A stretch of DNA of 64,000 nucleotides from Gammaproteobacteria bacterium (GCA_018067045.1 JAGPVL010000040.1:1-64000), one strand, 5' to 3'. Positions 8,327-18,603 are shown, counted from the stretch's first letter. Notes: generated by a model not told the origin, from the sequence alone. A program made the numbers and translations.

Positions 8327-10270
8327 ATGAACATAGATATGCATTCAAGCGGCACGCCCAGCATCGAGCCCAAAACGTCCCGCTCGCCAACGTCGCTAAG
8401 CCTCCTGCTTGCTACCGTACTGACTGTGCTGCTTTCGTCGTTCACTACTATCGCGCTGGCCCTGCCGGGCATAACCCCTATTGAAGATGACATTCCTTCA
8501 GCAGAACAAGCCATTCAAGTCGGCGCGCTGGAGATGCTTGAAGCTCAGGCCATCGATGTCTCATTCACGCTCTATCCTGGTGTCTATCTGTACCGCCATC
8601 GCCTGGGCTTTCGCCTGACCGACACCAACGGCAATCTGCTCAGCGATTTCGCCGACATGGAACTGCCACACGGCAAGCCAAAATTCGATGAAATATTTGG
8701 TGACGTAGAAGTGTTTTACGACTTCGCCGACATCACGCTACCGCTGTCGGCCATACCACTGGTCGACGCGGTGCTCGAAGTAAAATATCAAGGCTGTCTT
8801 GAAGATGTGCTGTGCTATCCGCCACGCACGGCAAAACTGCCTATTCAGTTCGTGCCGTCTTCTACCAGCACAACGCCAATCACGCCGCAGTTAGCGGCCA
8901 CGTCGACGACCACCAAAAACAAACAAGGCTTTATCGACACGCTCGCATCCGATGACGCCAACGCCTTCAGCCGCTGGATGAGTGGCCACGGCATCGGCAT
9001 GGTTGTCATTTTGTTTTTCAGCGGCGGCTTACTACTTGCATTTACGCCGTGCGTGTTTCCGATGATCCCCATCCTGTCAGGCATTATTGCCGGCGCCGAC
9101 AATCCCTCGGCACGACGCGGCTTTACCCTCAGTGTCGCCTATGTGCTTGGCGTGGCGGTGCCCTACACCATCGCAGGGTTGCTGGTGGCGGTTTTTGGCG
9201 CCGGACTCAATCTGCAGTTTTTATTACAACAACCCGCTGCCATTATTTTTTCGGCATTGGTTTTTGCCTTGCTCTCGCTGGCCATGTTCGGCCTGTACGA
9301 ATTACAGCTGCCTGAATTTATCCGTAGCCGATTAAATAATGTCGGCCAACAACAGCAAGGTGGCTCAACGTGGAGCGCCGCGCTCATGGGGGCGATCTCC
9401 GGCCTAGTGGTATCGCCTTGCGTTACCCCTATTCTCGCTGGCGCGCTCATTTATGTTGCCAGCAGTGGCGACGCACTAACCGGCGCGCTGTCGTTATTTT
9501 CACTCGCCATCGGCATGGGCGTACCACTCATTATCATGGGCACTGGCGGCGGCCATCTACTGCCTAAAGCCGGGGCGTGGATGGACGACATCAAGCGCTT
9601 CTTTGGCGTGATGATGCTTGCTATCGCGGTGTGGTTATTGGCGCGCATCGTGCCGGCGAGCATGGCGATGGGACTGTACGGCGTACTGGCCGCTGGCTAC
9701 GGCATTTATCTCGGCGCACTGGAACCGACGCCCGAAGGTGGCTCCAGAATGAAACGCACTATCGCGCTGATGCTTGCACTTTACGGTGCGCTCTTGGTGG
9801 TCGGCGCCGCAGCCGGCGGCAAAGATCCGTTGCAACCGCTGGTATCGTCACACCATCAATCAACGAGCAGCACAGCCATTGCACCTGCAACCGACTCATC
9901 TGCCGTCACCACCGGTAGCTGGCAAAAACTCCGCGGCAGCGACAACCTCGCCGCCGCGCTCGCGCAAGCAGCAGCCCAAGGCCGCCCTGTGTTGGTTGAT
10001 TTTTATGCCGACTGGTGTGCGTCCTGCAAAGTGCTCGAAGAAGAAACGCTCAATCACCCCGACGTGCTTGAGGCGCTATCGGGTTACACATTGATTCAGG
10101 CGGATATCACCGAAATTAACAACGACAGCCAGAAGATCATGGAGAAGTACAACATCTTTGGCCTGCCCTGCCTGGTCTTTTTTGCCCCAAACGGCACCGA
10201 AATTGACGGAACACGGATATTGGGCGAGATGGGGCCAGAGAAATTCATCACTCATCTGGCCAATTTCTAA
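8327..10270 (+). CDS. dsbD: Thiol:disulfide interchange protein DsbD
   Basis: Carries electrons from cytoplasmic thioredoxin across the inner membrane to periplasmic DsbC/DsbG and cytochrome c maturation. 647 residues in the usual three parts: signal peptide and periplasmic alpha domain (GCLEDVLCYPP Cys pair), an eight-helix membrane domain with the two redox Cys (AFTPCVFPMIP and VVSPCVTPILAG), and a C-terminal thioredoxin domain with WCASCK (Cys564, Cys567). Start at 8327 is chosen because GAGG lies six bases upstream; an ATG at 8315 is possible. It heads a block ordered as in Pseudomonas, followed by aroQ-accB-accC. Confidence 0.95.
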   Translation: MNIDMHSSGTPSIEPKTSRSPTSLSLLLATVLTVLLSSFTTIALALPGITPIEDDIPSAEQAIQVGALEMLEAQAIDVSFTLYPGVYLYRHRLGFRLTDTNGNLLSDFADMELPHGKPKFDEIFGDVEVFYDFADITLPLSAIPLVDAVLEVKYQGCLEDVLCYPPRTAKLPIQFVPSSTSTTPITPQLAATSTTTKNKQGFIDTLASDDANAFSRWMSGHGIGMVVILFFSGGLLLAFTPCVFPMIPILSGIIAGADNPSARRGFTLSVAYVLGVAVPYTIAGLLVAVFGAGLNLQFLLQQPAAIIFSALVFALLSLAMFGLYELQLPEFIRSRLNNVGQQQQGGSTWSAALMGAISGLVVSPCVTPILAGALIYVASSGDALTGALSLFSLAIGMGVPLIIMGTGGGHLLPKAGAWMDDIKRFFGVMMLAIAVWLLARIVPASMAMGLYGVLAAGYGIYLGALEPTPEGGSRMKRTIALMLALYGALLVVGAAAGGKDPLQPLVSSHHQSTSSTAIAPATDSSAVTTGSWQKLRGSDNLAAALAQAAAQGRPVLVDFYADWCASCKVLEEETLNHPDVLEALSGYTLIQADITEINNDSQKIMEKYNIFGLPCLVFFAPNGTEIDGTRILGEMGPEKFITHLANF

Positions 10271-10516
10271 ACAATCGGCCAGTCCTAGCGGACATTCAAT
10301 GGGACGATGATATCAACTCGGCAGCGATCTTCTACGAACATGCAGGCATTTGTAACTATTGTTAACTCAACACTTTTATCCCCCCTAAATCTCCCCTAGA
10401 CTACTGAAAAAATCGACCCGTGGTGATTAGCCTGCAGTTCACTGCTATTTCGCCGTAGTTTAGGGAAGTTTACCCGAAAAGGTTTGCTCGGGAAGGTTAC
10501 TGGAGGGGGATAAGAA

Positions 10517-10960
10517 GTGGCTTCTATACTTGTTCTGCATGGCCCAAATCTAAATCTGCTCGGCACGCGCGAGCCAGAGACCTATGGCGCCACCACACTC
10601 GATGACATCAACAGCGCATTACACGCTCAGGCTCAAGAAGGTGGCCACCACCTGCTTGCGCTTCAGTCCAACGCCGAATACGAATTAATTGAACGTATCC
10701 AGCAAGCGCCCGCTGAAGGTATCGATTTTATTTTGATTAACCCTGCGGCTTTTACCCACACCAGCGTGGCGCTGCGCGACGCCTTATTGGCCGTCAACAT
10801 TCCCTTTATCGAAATTCATTTATCAAACGTGCATCGTCGCGAAGCATTTCGTCAGCATTCTTATTTCTCTGATATCGCCATCGGCGTCATCGTGGGATTA
10901 GGCGCAGACGGTTACCGACTTGCACTCGATGCCGCATTAACAACTCTCAATAGGAAATAA
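10517..10960 (+). CDS. aroQ: 3-dehydroquinate dehydratase, type II
   Basis: Third step of the shikimate pathway: 3-dehydroquinate to 3-dehydroshikimate. 147 residues, the usual size of the dodecameric type II enzyme. Motifs: [18 protein letters not shown] with the catalytic Arg/Tyr region, [28 protein letters not shown] and [18 protein letters not shown] with the catalytic His. The start is GTG at 10517 with GGAGG ten bases before. It is followed at seven bp by accB; the aroQ-accB-accC order is common in gammaproteobacteria. Confidence 0.97.
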   Translation: MASILVLHGPNLNLLGTREPETYGATTLDDINSALHAQAQEGGHHLLALQSNAEYELIERIQQAPAEGIDFILINPAAFTHTSVALRDALLAVNIPFIEIHLSNVHRREAFRQHSYFSDIAIGVIVGLGADGYRLALDAALTTLNRK

Positions 10961-10967
10961 ACACGTC

Positions 10968-11423
10968 ATGGATATTCGTAAAGTTAAAAAACTCATTGAG
11001 CTCCTCGAAGAGTCTAATATTGACGAGCTTGAAATTTGTGAAGGCGAAGAATCCGTACGCATCTGCCGTCACCGCACCCCGCCTGCGCCACAGCAGGTTT
11101 ATCATGCACCACAAGCTGCGGCACATGCACCTGCGCCAATGACATCTGCCCCCGCAGCAGAAGCCCCCGCCGCTGCACCGATTTTCGCTGGTCACGAATT
11201 ACGCTCTCCGATGGTTGGCACCTTCTATCGTTCGCCATCGCCTGATGCAAGCGCCTTTGTTGAGGTCGGCCAGAAAGTACAGGCTGGCGACGTGCTATGC
11301 ATTGTTGAAGCGATGAAAATGATGAACCAAATCGAAGCAGACAAATCAGGCGTCGTTGACGCAATCCTTGTCGAAGATGGTGAGCCAGTGGAGTTTGACC
11401 AGCCCCTGATTCGCATCATTTAA
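10968..11423 (+). CDS. accB: Biotin carboxyl carrier protein of acetyl-CoA carboxylase
   Basis: Carries the biotin that shuttles CO2 between AccC and the AccA/AccD transferase for malonyl-CoA synthesis. 151 residues: an N-terminal part that contacts AccC ([22 protein letters not shown]), an Ala/Pro-rich flexible linker about 45-75, and a C-terminal biotinyl domain with EAMKM; Lys117 is the biotinylated residue. Cotranscribed with aroQ upstream and accC downstream. Confidence 0.97.
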   Translation: MDIRKVKKLIELLEESNIDELEICEGEESVRICRHRTPPAPQQVYHAPQAAAHAPAPMTSAPAAEAPAAAPIFAGHELRSPMVGTFYRSPSPDASAFVEVGQKVQAGDVLCIVEAMKMMNQIEADKSGVVDAILVEDGEPVEFDQPLIRII

Positions 11424-11434
11424 CGGGGGCCGTC

Positions 11435-12787
11435 ATGTTAGAAAAAGTTTTAATCGCCAACCGCGGTGAAATTGCCCTGCGGATTTTACGCGCCTGCCGC
11501 GAGCTCGGCATTCGTACCGTTGCAGTCTATTCAAAAGCTGACCGCGATCTAATGCATGTACGCCTTGCCGACGAAGCGGTCTGTATTGGTCCGGCATCGC
11601 CAACCGAGTCGTACCTGAATATTCCCTCCATTATTAGCGCCGCCGAAGTCACGGACACCGATGCTATTCATCCGGGCTACGGATTTCTCGCCGAAAATGC
11701 GGATTTTGGCGAAAGCGTTGAACGCTCTGGCTTTGCGTTTATTGGCCCGAAGCCGGAAACCATTCGACTCATGGGCAATAAAGTTTCAGCCATTGAAGCG
11801 ATGAAAAAAGCTGGCGTGCCGACAGTGCCCGGATCAAATGGCCCAGTCGGCGAAGATGCTGACGAGTCGCTGCGCATGGCAAGCAAGATTGGCTACCCAA
11901 TTATTATTAAAGCGGCATCTGGTGGCGGCGGACGCGGCATGCGTGTCGTGGAAAGTGAACATCAATTACTCAATGCCATTACCGTAACACGCTCCGAAGC
12001 CAAAAATGCATTTGGCGACGATACCGTTTACATGGAAAAATTTCTGCAGCATCCTCGCCACGTAGAAATTCAAGTGCTCGCAGACGGCCAAGGCAACGCC
12101 ATTCATTTGGGCGACCGCGACTGCTCATTGCAGCGCCGCCATCAAAAGGTTGTTGAAGAAGCTCCCGCCCCCAACATCCCTGATGACATACGCGAAAAAG
12201 TGGCCATGAGCTGCGTTAACGCCTGCATCGAAATCGGTTACCGTGGCGCAGGGACTTTTGAATTTCTTTACGAAGACGGGCAGTTTTTCTTTATCGAAAT
12301 GAATACCCGTGTACAGGTTGAGCACCCCGTAACCGAAATGATTAGCGGCGTTGATATCGTCAAACAGCAGCTACTGATTGCCGGTGGCGAACCGCTGTCT
12401 ATTAAGCAAAGCGACGTCAAGCTCAGCGGCCATGCTATTGAAGTGCGTATCAACGCTGAAGATCCCGATACGTTTATTCCTTGCCCGGGCAAAATTTCCT
12501 ATTTTCATGCACCCGGCGGCAATGGCGTACGTGTCGATTCTCACGTCTACAGCGGCTATAGCGTGCCGCCTTATTACGATTCACTGATCGGCAAAATTAT
12601 CACCTGGGGACCTGACCGTAGCGTTGCCTTCGCACGAATGCGCAATGCGCTGGAAGAAGTAGTCGTCGAAGGAATAAAAACAAATATACCGCTGCATCGA
12701 GACAAAATTTTCAAAGACACCGCATTCACACTGGGCAGCGTCGATATTCATCACCTCGAACGAAAGCTACGCGGCACTAAAAAGTAG
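11435..12787 (+). CDS. accC: Biotin carboxylase subunit of acetyl-CoA carboxylase
   Basis: ATP-dependent carboxylation of biotin on AccB with bicarbonate. 450 residues, normal length: N-terminal biotin carboxylase domain ([20 protein letters not shown]), ATP-grasp domain with the glycine-rich loop [10 protein letters not shown] near 165 and [16 protein letters not shown], the catalytic [14 protein letters not shown] near 288, and the C-terminal domain. It starts 11 bp after accB. A GC-rich hairpin follows at 12817. Confidence 0.98.
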   Translation: MLEKVLIANRGEIALRILRACRELGIRTVAVYSKADRDLMHVRLADEAVCIGPASPTESYLNIPSIISAAEVTDTDAIHPGYGFLAENADFGESVERSGFAFIGPKPETIRLMGNKVSAIEAMKKAGVPTVPGSNGPVGEDADESLRMASKIGYPIIIKAASGGGGRGMRVVESEHQLLNAITVTRSEAKNAFGDDTVYMEKFLQHPRHVEIQVLADGQGNAIHLGDRDCSLQRRHQKVVEEAPAPNIPDDIREKVAMSCVNACIEIGYRGAGTFEFLYEDGQFFFIEMNTRVQVEHPVTEMISGVDIVKQQLLIAGGEPLSIKQSDVKLSGHAIEVRINAEDPDTFIPCPGKISYFHAPGGNGVRVDSHVYSGYSVPPYYDSLIGKIITWGPDRSVAFARMRNALEEVVVEGIKTNIPLHRDKIFKDTAFTLGSVDIHHLERKLRGTKK

Positions 12788-12816
12788 TCACACACCATTC
12801 ACGTTATTGAGCACAA

Positions 12817-12844
12817 GCGCCGGCCCAGCCGGCGCGCAATTTTC
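12817..12844 (+). terminator. GC-rich hairpin between accC and prmA
   Basis: GCGCCGGC (12817-12824) pairs with GCCGGCGC (12828-12835), followed by a short T-rich stretch. A weak or partial terminator; read-through into prmA is possible. Confidence 0.5.
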
Positions 12845-12855
12845 TATGGAGCCCT

Positions 12856-13734
12856 ATGGCCTGGCTGCAATTACATATTGGCGCAGAAGAAGCGCAGGTA
12901 GACGCACTACAGTCGCTACTTGAAACACTTGGCGCCGTTGCCGTCACGATGACGGACGCCGCAGATCAGCCCCTCTATGAACCGCCGCCAGGCGAAATGC
13001 CGCTGTGGAAGCAGATCATTGTTTCGGCGTTATTCGAACAAACTACCGATGCCAACCTGCTGGCCCAAGCGTTGAAATCAGCGCTCGGGGAGCCGCTACC
13101 CAATTACCGCATGTCGATCTTAGAAGATCAGCATTGGGAGCGAGCATGGATGGAAGACTTCAAACCGATGCGTTTTGGTGAGCGCTTGTGGATCATTCCA
13201 AGCTGGACTGATGCACCGGATCCATCCGCCACCAATATAAAACTCGACCCCGGTCTCGCGTTCGGCACCGGCACCCACGAAACCACGGCGCTGTGCTTGG
13301 AGTGGCTCGACCAAGCCGAGCTACGCGGTAAAAGCGTGATCGACTTCGGCTGCGGCTCCGGCGTACTCGCCATCGGCGCCTTACTGCTTGGCGCTGAACA
13401 CGCCTGGGCCTGCGACATTGACCCGCAAGCCCTACTGGCCACCGCCAGCAATGCCGCCAATAACGGCGTCGCCGACCGCCTGACGTGCGTGCTCGCCAAA
13501 GACCTTCCCGACGACATAGATGTCGATATTGTCCTAGCCAACATCCTTGCTGGACCTTTAGTCGAACTGTCCGGGCAGCTGAGCCAGCTATGCCGAAGCA
13601 AAGGCCATATCGTGCTCTCGGGAATACTGGCTGCGCAGGGCGACAGCGTTGTAGAGGCTTACAGCAATGCTTTTTCCGTCGACCTGCCGACACAGAAAAA
13701 TGACTGGTTACGCGTTACGGGCAGGAAACATTAA
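12856..13734 (+). CDS. prmA: Ribosomal protein L11 methyltransferase
   Basis: Trimethylates lysines and the N-terminus of ribosomal protein L11 using SAM. 292 residues: an N-terminal substrate-recognition domain (about 1-90), then a class I methyltransferase with DPGLAFGTGTHETT (131-144, PrmA signature) and DFGCGSGVLAIGAL (163-176, SAM motif I) and LANILAGPL as the NPPF-like motif. It lies downstream of accC as in Pseudomonas. Confidence 0.96.
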   Translation: MAWLQLHIGAEEAQVDALQSLLETLGAVAVTMTDAADQPLYEPPPGEMPLWKQIIVSALFEQTTDANLLAQALKSALGEPLPNYRMSILEDQHWERAWMEDFKPMRFGERLWIIPSWTDAPDPSATNIKLDPGLAFGTGTHETTALCLEWLDQAELRGKSVIDFGCGSGVLAIGALLLGAEHAWACDIDPQALLATASNAANNGVADRLTCVLAKDLPDDIDVDIVLANILAGPLVELSGQLSQLCRSKGHIVLSGILAAQGDSVVEAYSNAFSVDLPTQKNDWLRVTGRKH

Positions 13735-13978
13735 GACCAAGCATTAAGGCATGAAGAACAATCGAGAGAAATGAACCGGTGGGCTCTCGCCTAGAGACCC
13801 CACCGATAGACGCCACCGATAGACTTAGCAGGATAGATACTCGCGACCGCGCTTAACTCGGCACTAGGGTACACTGGGTCTACGAGATGCTGGCCGCGCA
13901 GAACGCGAACAACATCCTTGCACAGTCGCTTTAGCTCTGTTTTAGTCTCGCCTAGAGTATAAGGAGCCGCTTGCCGCT
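13735..13978. repeat. Intergenic hairpin and 12-bp direct repeat after prmA
   Basis: GGTGGG (13778-13783) pairs with CCCACC (13799-13804) around an inner CTCT/AGAG stem. The motif CCACCGATAGAC occurs twice at 13800-13811 and 13813-13824. No T-run follows the hairpin. The rest shows nothing recognisable apart from the RBS AAGGAG (13961-13966) of the next gene. Confidence 0.45.
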
Positions 13979-15343
13979 ATGGCCGTACAATACAAAACAC
14001 AATGTCCTCACTGCAGCGCTCAGTTTCGCATCAGTGAACAGCACCTCGAACAAGCCAAAGGCCAAGTACGCTGCGGCTCCTGCTTGAAAGTTTTTCTCGC
14101 CACGGATCATCTGGTTGCGCCGGCGCCTGCCCCCAAAGCACCCGTCAAAGCTCCCGCGCCTGCCGCTGCGCCGCAAAAACCAAAACCCGCAGCCACTGCC
14201 GAAACGTGGACACTGCCCAGCGACGATGCGCCGGCAAGTGCAACAAACTCGCGCTGGACTATGGACGAACCCGCGACAAGCGGCGCGAATGATAATCGAG
14301 ACGACAGCCTCGACGACTTCTCTGATGTCGAGGACAACGCCGCCAGCAAGCAGGCCTCTAACGACACCTCCGTCTCCATTGGCAGCCTCGAACTCAGTGA
14401 CTCCTTCATGTCACTCGAAGGCGACGACGATGAACGCTTAAGCAGCGAAAACTTCTCCGACATGAGTGGCGCAGGGCGCGCCAGTCAGAGCGAAGATTCG
14501 GACGAGTCATGGGCTGACAAATTATTGGAAGAACTCGAAGATGACAAACCGGCCCCGGCGCCGGTCTCATCTGCAACCCTGCAGCTGTCCGCCACGGAAG
14601 AAGAGACGGCTCGCGCGGCATCCAAAAACAGCAAGCGCGAAAAAAAGTTAAAAGCCCAACAATCCACCAACAAAGCACCCGCTCCTATAGAACAAGACTG
14701 GTCGCAAGAGGCTGGCGGGCTGTTTGACGACGATAGCTTTGGTCTGCTGGACGACGATTATGGCCATGATGAAATTGCCGCCATCGAAATTCCGGCGGCC
14801 GAGAAGAGGTCGGTTGCTCAAACACTCAAAATCAACAACATTGTCAGCAACACCACAGACTTACTGCGCTGGGCCGCGCTGTCCGCGCTGCTGTGCCTGC
14901 TATTTGGCATCCAGTACATGACCTTTAACTTTAACGAGCTCGCTCGCACACCGGAGTGGCGCGGCTTTTACTCAACGGTTTGCGGCGCTTTCGGTTGCCA
15001 GCTACCAAGCCCGTCAGACGTCAGCCGCCTGCATGGCGCCAATCTCGTTGTGCGCAAGCACCCCACTTTTTCCAATGCACTGGTCGTCGATGTACTGCTC
15101 GTTAACAAGGCGAGTTATCAGCAGCCATTCCCCGTCATTGAACTTGGTTTCACCAACCTACAAGGCTCTGCCATCGCTAGCCGACAGTTTTTCCCCGACG
15201 AGTACCTTCAAGGCGACTTAACCGGTCAAGGCACTATGCCAATCAATCAGCCGGTCCATGTTTCACTTGAGATACTCGACCCAGGCGAAGACGCCGTAAA
15301 TTACACCGTACGTTTCTTCCCCACCCCACAAACGGGCGCCTAG
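13979..15343 (+). CDS. MJ0042-type zinc-ribbon, DUF3426 membrane protein
   Basis: 454 residues. An N-terminal zinc ribbon (Cys9, Cys12, Cys32, Cys35; TQCPHCSAQFRI and VRCGSCLKVF) is followed by a long acidic, Ala/Pro- and Ser/Asp-rich linker (about 50-280), one transmembrane helix at about 295-318, and a DUF3426 domain on the far side of the membrane. The family is widespread in beta- and gammaproteobacteria between prmA and dusB, with no established function. AAGGAG lies 12 bases before the start. Confidence 0.85.
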   Translation: MAVQYKTQCPHCSAQFRISEQHLEQAKGQVRCGSCLKVFLATDHLVAPAPAPKAPVKAPAPAAAPQKPKPAATAETWTLPSDDAPASATNSRWTMDEPATSGANDNRDDSLDDFSDVEDNAASKQASNDTSVSIGSLELSDSFMSLEGDDDERLSSENFSDMSGAGRASQSEDSDESWADKLLEELEDDKPAPAPVSSATLQLSATEEETARAASKNSKREKKLKAQQSTNKAPAPIEQDWSQEAGGLFDDDSFGLLDDDYGHDEIAAIEIPAAEKRSVAQTLKINNIVSNTTDLLRWAALSALLCLLFGIQYMTFNFNELARTPEWRGFYSTVCGAFGCQLPSPSDVSRLHGANLVVRKHPTFSNALVVDVLLVNKASYQQPFPVIELGFTNLQGSAIASRQFFPDEYLQGDLTGQGTMPINQPVHVSLEILDPGEDAVNYTVRFFPTPQTGA

Positions 15344-15400
15344 CATCCATTCAGCGGTCAAGCTAAGCCCCGGGGCCTTATCCGGGCGACCGCACAGCAT

Positions 15401-15439
15401 CCGAGACTCCCTTGCGACCTGCACGCAGGAGAGTCTCGG
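15401..15439 (+). promoter_or_regulatory. Leader hairpin upstream of dusB-fis
   Basis: CCGAGACTC (15401-15409) pairs perfectly with GAGTCTCGG (15431-15439); inside, further pairing (CC/GG, TGCG/CGCA) leaves a small loop. No T-run follows, so it is not a standard terminator. It may be a leader structure in the dusB-fis mRNA or a protein site. Confidence 0.45.
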
Positions 15440-15524
15440 CACGAGCTGGCCTGAATAGCCCTTTCCCCTGTCGCACGCCTTGCCTATCATGTCCGCCCTT
15501 TCCGTTGCGGCTAGATCCTTCAGC

Positions 15525-16580
15525 ATGAAAATCGGCCCTTATCAGCTCGCCAACCAGGTCGCTCTCGCGCCCATGGCTGGTGTCACCGACCTTCCCTTTC
15601 GGCAACTCTGCCGACAGCAGGGCGCTGGGCTGATCGTGTCTGAAATGCTGACCAGCGATGCATCCCTGTGGCACTCGCGCAAAAGCATGCGCCGTCTGCC
15701 CCATAGTAACGAGCCGGGTCCAGTGTCCATTCAGATCGCCGGGAGCGATCCGGTCGCGCTTGCCGAGGCGGCAAAAATGAGTGCCGATCTCGGCGCGCAA
15801 ATGATCGACATCAACATGGGCTGCCCAGCAAAAAAAGTGTGCAAACGCGCCGCGGGATCTGCACTGCTTCGTGATGAAAGTCTCGTTGCTGAAATTCTTC
15901 ACAGCGTCGTCAATGCCGTTTCGATTCCAGTGACATTAAAGTTTCGCACCGGCTGGGATAGCGATAATCGAAATGCAATTCGCATCGCACAGTTAGCAGA
16001 ACAATCTGGAATTCAGGCATTGGCCTTGCATGGCCGTACACGTGCATGCCGTTTTAACGGCCACGCGGAGTACGACACTATTGTTGACGTTGTAAAAAGC
16101 GTTGCAATTCCGGTATTTGCAAACGGCGATATCGACACGCCTGAAAAAGCTCGCAAAGTACTGGAATATACCGGGGCTGGTGGTATTATGATCGGCCGCG
16201 CAGCTCAGGGGAATCCGTGGATATTTCATGACACGGTAAATTATTTAAATTCTGGTCAGCTGCCACCCGCGCCATTAGTTGGGGAAGTGCATGAATTGGT
16301 GCTTGGTCACCTTAATTCATTGCATGAATTCTATGGCGTAGAAAGCGGTGTCCGAATTGCCCGTAAACATCTGGGCTGGTACACCAGCAACCTGCCGAAT
16401 GGTGAAACATTTCGCCAGCAATTCAACAGGTTGGACGACGCCGCACAACAGCGACATGCCGTCACGATGTTTTTCCAAAATCTTGAACAAATTACTGACC
16501 GTGTTCGCTTCGGTCAGTACGGTGATTTATCTGCCGCAAGCAAACCTTGCGCCGGATCGAAAGGAGTTTTAGCCGCATGA
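15525..16580 (+). CDS. dusB: tRNA-dihydrouridine synthase B
   Basis: FMN- and NADPH-dependent reduction of uridine to dihydrouridine in tRNA (position 17 in E. coli). 351 residues from ATG 15525, where the N-terminus MKIGPYQLANQVALAPMAGV aligns with E. coli DusB. The catalytic Cys is Cys100 in NMGCPAKKV, the same number as in E. coli. Also FRTGWD and LHGRTR for FMN phosphate and tRNA contact, and NGDI/GGIMIGRAAQGNPW. Upstream ATG/TTG codons in frame (15480, 15489) are less likely. It overlaps fis by four bases (ATGA), the conserved dusB-fis operon. Confidence 0.96.
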   Translation: MKIGPYQLANQVALAPMAGVTDLPFRQLCRQQGAGLIVSEMLTSDASLWHSRKSMRRLPHSNEPGPVSIQIAGSDPVALAEAAKMSADLGAQMIDINMGCPAKKVCKRAAGSALLRDESLVAEILHSVVNAVSIPVTLKFRTGWDSDNRNAIRIAQLAEQSGIQALALHGRTRACRFNGHAEYDTIVDVVKSVAIPVFANGDIDTPEKARKVLEYTGAGGIMIGRAAQGNPWIFHDTVNYLNSGQLPPAPLVGEVHELVLGHLNSLHEFYGVESGVRIARKHLGWYTSNLPNGETFRQQFNRLDDAAQQRHAVTMFFQNLEQITDRVRFGQYGDLSAASKPCAGSKGVLAA

Positions 16581-16888
16581 ATTCTGCAGCACGCACACTG
16601 GACACCATGGCCAACGCTGATGAGCGCAAACCTGAACTAACACTGGCACAAGCAGACACTCGCGACACACTGCGTAACTGTGTTCGACGCTCTTTAGCTG
16701 ACTACTTCCGCAATCTCGATGGCGAGCCAGTAAACGAACTCTATGAGATGGTGCTCGCGGAGATGGAAATTCCGCTGTTAGAAAAAGTACTTGAGTATAC
16801 CCGCGGCAACCAAACCAAAGCGTCCGAAATGCTTGGCCTCAACCGCGGCACGCTTCGTAAAAAACTTAAGCAATACGGCCTGCTGTAA
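16577..16888 (+). CDS. fis: DNA-binding protein Fis
   Basis: Small nucleoid-associated protein and activator of rRNA and other promoters, and factor for inversion. 103 residues from ATG 16577; AAGGAG (16561-16566) is ten bases before. The C-terminal helix-turn-helix YTRGNQTKASEMLGLNRGTLRKKLKQYG is almost that of E. coli Fis; the N-terminal part is more variable as usual. Translationally coupled to dusB. A strong terminator follows. Confidence 0.96.
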   Translation: MNSAARTLDTMANADERKPELTLAQADTRDTLRNCVRRSLADYFRNLDGEPVNELYEMVLAEMEIPLLEKVLEYTRGNQTKASEMLGLNRGTLRKKLKQYGLL

Positions 16889-16911
16889 ACAGCATCGGTC
16901 AGTAATACGAG

Positions 16912-16938
16912 AAGGGCAGTCATGACTGCCCTTTTTTA
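16912..16938 (+). terminator. Terminator of the dusB-fis operon
   Basis: AAGGGCAG / CTGCCCTT stem around a TCATGA centre (a perfect 22-bp palindrome, 16912-16933), running into a T-rich stretch. Confidence 0.92.
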
Positions 16939-16968
16939 TTTTTCTCTTCAGTCGAAGGTACGCAGGCA

Positions 16969-18537
16969 ATGAGCAAGGCCGTGGAACGGGCGCTAATCAG
17001 CGTCTCAGACAAAACCGGATTAGTTGAATTTGCCCAGGCGCTAGTCGCTCGGGATATCGAGATTCTGTCAACGGGTGGCACCTATAAGGCGCTCCAGCAG
17101 GCAGGCATCGCGGTACGAGAAGTCTCTGATTACACCGGATTCCCTGAGATGATGGATGGCCGTGTGAAAACCCTGCACCCTAAAGTGCATGGCGGCATCC
17201 TCGGTCGTCGCGGCCAAGACGACGCGATCATGGCCGACAACGGCATTGACCGTATCGACCTTGTCGTCGTTAACCTGTACCCGTTTGAGCAAACCGTTGC
17301 CAACCCTGACTGCAGTCTTGATGACGCCATCGAGAATATCGATATTGGCGGTCCAACCATGGTCCGTGCCGCGGCAAAGAACCACGCCCATGTCGGCATC
17401 GTGACCAATCCATCAGACTATGCGCGCGTGATCGAAGAACTGAACAGCGAAGGCGGCGTATTGAGCCACGCTTTCCGCTTCGATCTTGCCATTAAAGCTT
17501 ACGAGCACACCGCTGCGTACGACGGCGCTATCGCCAACTACTTCGGCACGATGGTCGCGCCCGGTAAAGCACCTTTCCCACGCACTCTGAATTTAAGCTT
17601 CGTGAAAACGCAGGATATGCGCTACGGCGAGAACCCGCATCAGCGCTCTGCCTTCTATACCGAACGCGCACCGCAAGATGCTTCGATCTCCACCGCTCGT
17701 CAGCTACAAGGCAAAGAGTTGTCGTTTAACAATATTGCCGACACAGACGCCGCACTCGAATGCGTAAAATCATTTGTAAAGCCGGCCTGCGTCATCGTTA
17801 AACACGCCAATCCTTGCGGCGTTGCCGTCAGCCTAGATGGCATTGGCGTCGCATACGACCTGGCCTTCAAAACCGATCCAGAATCATCATTCGGCGGCAT
17901 CATTGCGTTTAACCGCGAACTTGATGCGGCCACCGCGCAAGCGATTGTTGACCGTCAGTTTGTTGAAGTGATCATCGCCCCAAGCGTTACCGATGAAGCA
18001 CTCGCCATTACCGCCGCGAAGAAAAATGTTCGCGTATTGGTGTGCGGCGAATGGGCAAGCGAACGCAATGCTGACTTTGATTACAAACGCGTTAACGGCG
18101 GGCTGTTGGTACAGGATCGTGACCTCGGCATGATCACTGAAAGCGACTTAAAAGTTGTCACAAAGCGCGTACCGACCGAAGCCGAAATGCACGATTTGAT
18201 TTTCGCGTGGAAAGTAGCGAAGTTCGTTAAATCCAACGCCATTGTTTACGCTAAGAATCGTCAAACCGTTGGTGTGGGCGCCGGCCAAATGAGCCGCGTG
18301 AACTCCGCGCGCATCGCGGCGATTAAAGCAGAGCACGCTGGCCTTGTAGTTAAAGGCGCCGTGATGGCGTCCGACGCATTCTTCCCGTTCCGTGACGGCA
18401 TGGACAACGCCGCCGCAGTCGGTATCAGCTGTGTCATTCAACCGGGCGGCTCAATGCGCGATGAAGAAGTCATTGCTGCCGCTGACGAGCACAACATGGC
18501 GATGGTGTTCACAGGCATGCGCCACTTCCGTCACTAA
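16969..18537 (+). CDS. purH: Bifunctional AICAR formyltransferase / IMP cyclohydrolase
   Basis: Last two steps of purine synthesis to IMP. 522 residues: N-terminal IMP cyclohydrolase (MGS-like) domain (about 1-150; [37 protein letters not shown]) and C-terminal AICAR transformylase with KHANPCGVA near 273 and the typical [13 protein letters not shown]. Order fis-purH-purD is as in Pseudomonas. A hairpin-bearing gap of about 180 bp separates it from purD. Confidence 0.98.
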   Translation: MSKAVERALISVSDKTGLVEFAQALVARDIEILSTGGTYKALQQAGIAVREVSDYTGFPEMMDGRVKTLHPKVHGGILGRRGQDDAIMADNGIDRIDLVVVNLYPFEQTVANPDCSLDDAIENIDIGGPTMVRAAAKNHAHVGIVTNPSDYARVIEELNSEGGVLSHAFRFDLAIKAYEHTAAYDGAIANYFGTMVAPGKAPFPRTLNLSFVKTQDMRYGENPHQRSAFYTERAPQDASISTARQLQGKELSFNNIADTDAALECVKSFVKPACVIVKHANPCGVAVSLDGIGVAYDLAFKTDPESSFGGIIAFNRELDAATAQAIVDRQFVEVIIAPSVTDEALAITAAKKNVRVLVCGEWASERNADFDYKRVNGGLLVQDRDLGMITESDLKVVTKRVPTEAEMHDLIFAWKVAKFVKSNAIVYAKNRQTVGVGAGQMSRVNSARIAAIKAEHAGLVVKGAVMASDAFFPFRDGMDNAAAVGISCVIQPGGSMRDEEVIAAADEHNMAMVFTGMRHFRH

Positions 18538-18566
18538 TTCGTTACTAATTCATCAGTACGCTGGCA

Positions 18567-18603
18567 TGTTCGCCATGTACCGCACCGCGGAGCATGGCGA
18601 ACA
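18567..18603. repeat. 11-bp perfect inverted repeat between purH and purD
   Basis: TGTTCGCCATG (18567-18577) and CATGGCGAACA (18593-18603) are perfect complements with a 15-base loop. A few T follow (GATTTGGTTTTG) but not a clean run. It could be a leaky terminator or mRNA processing hairpin. Confidence 0.6.
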
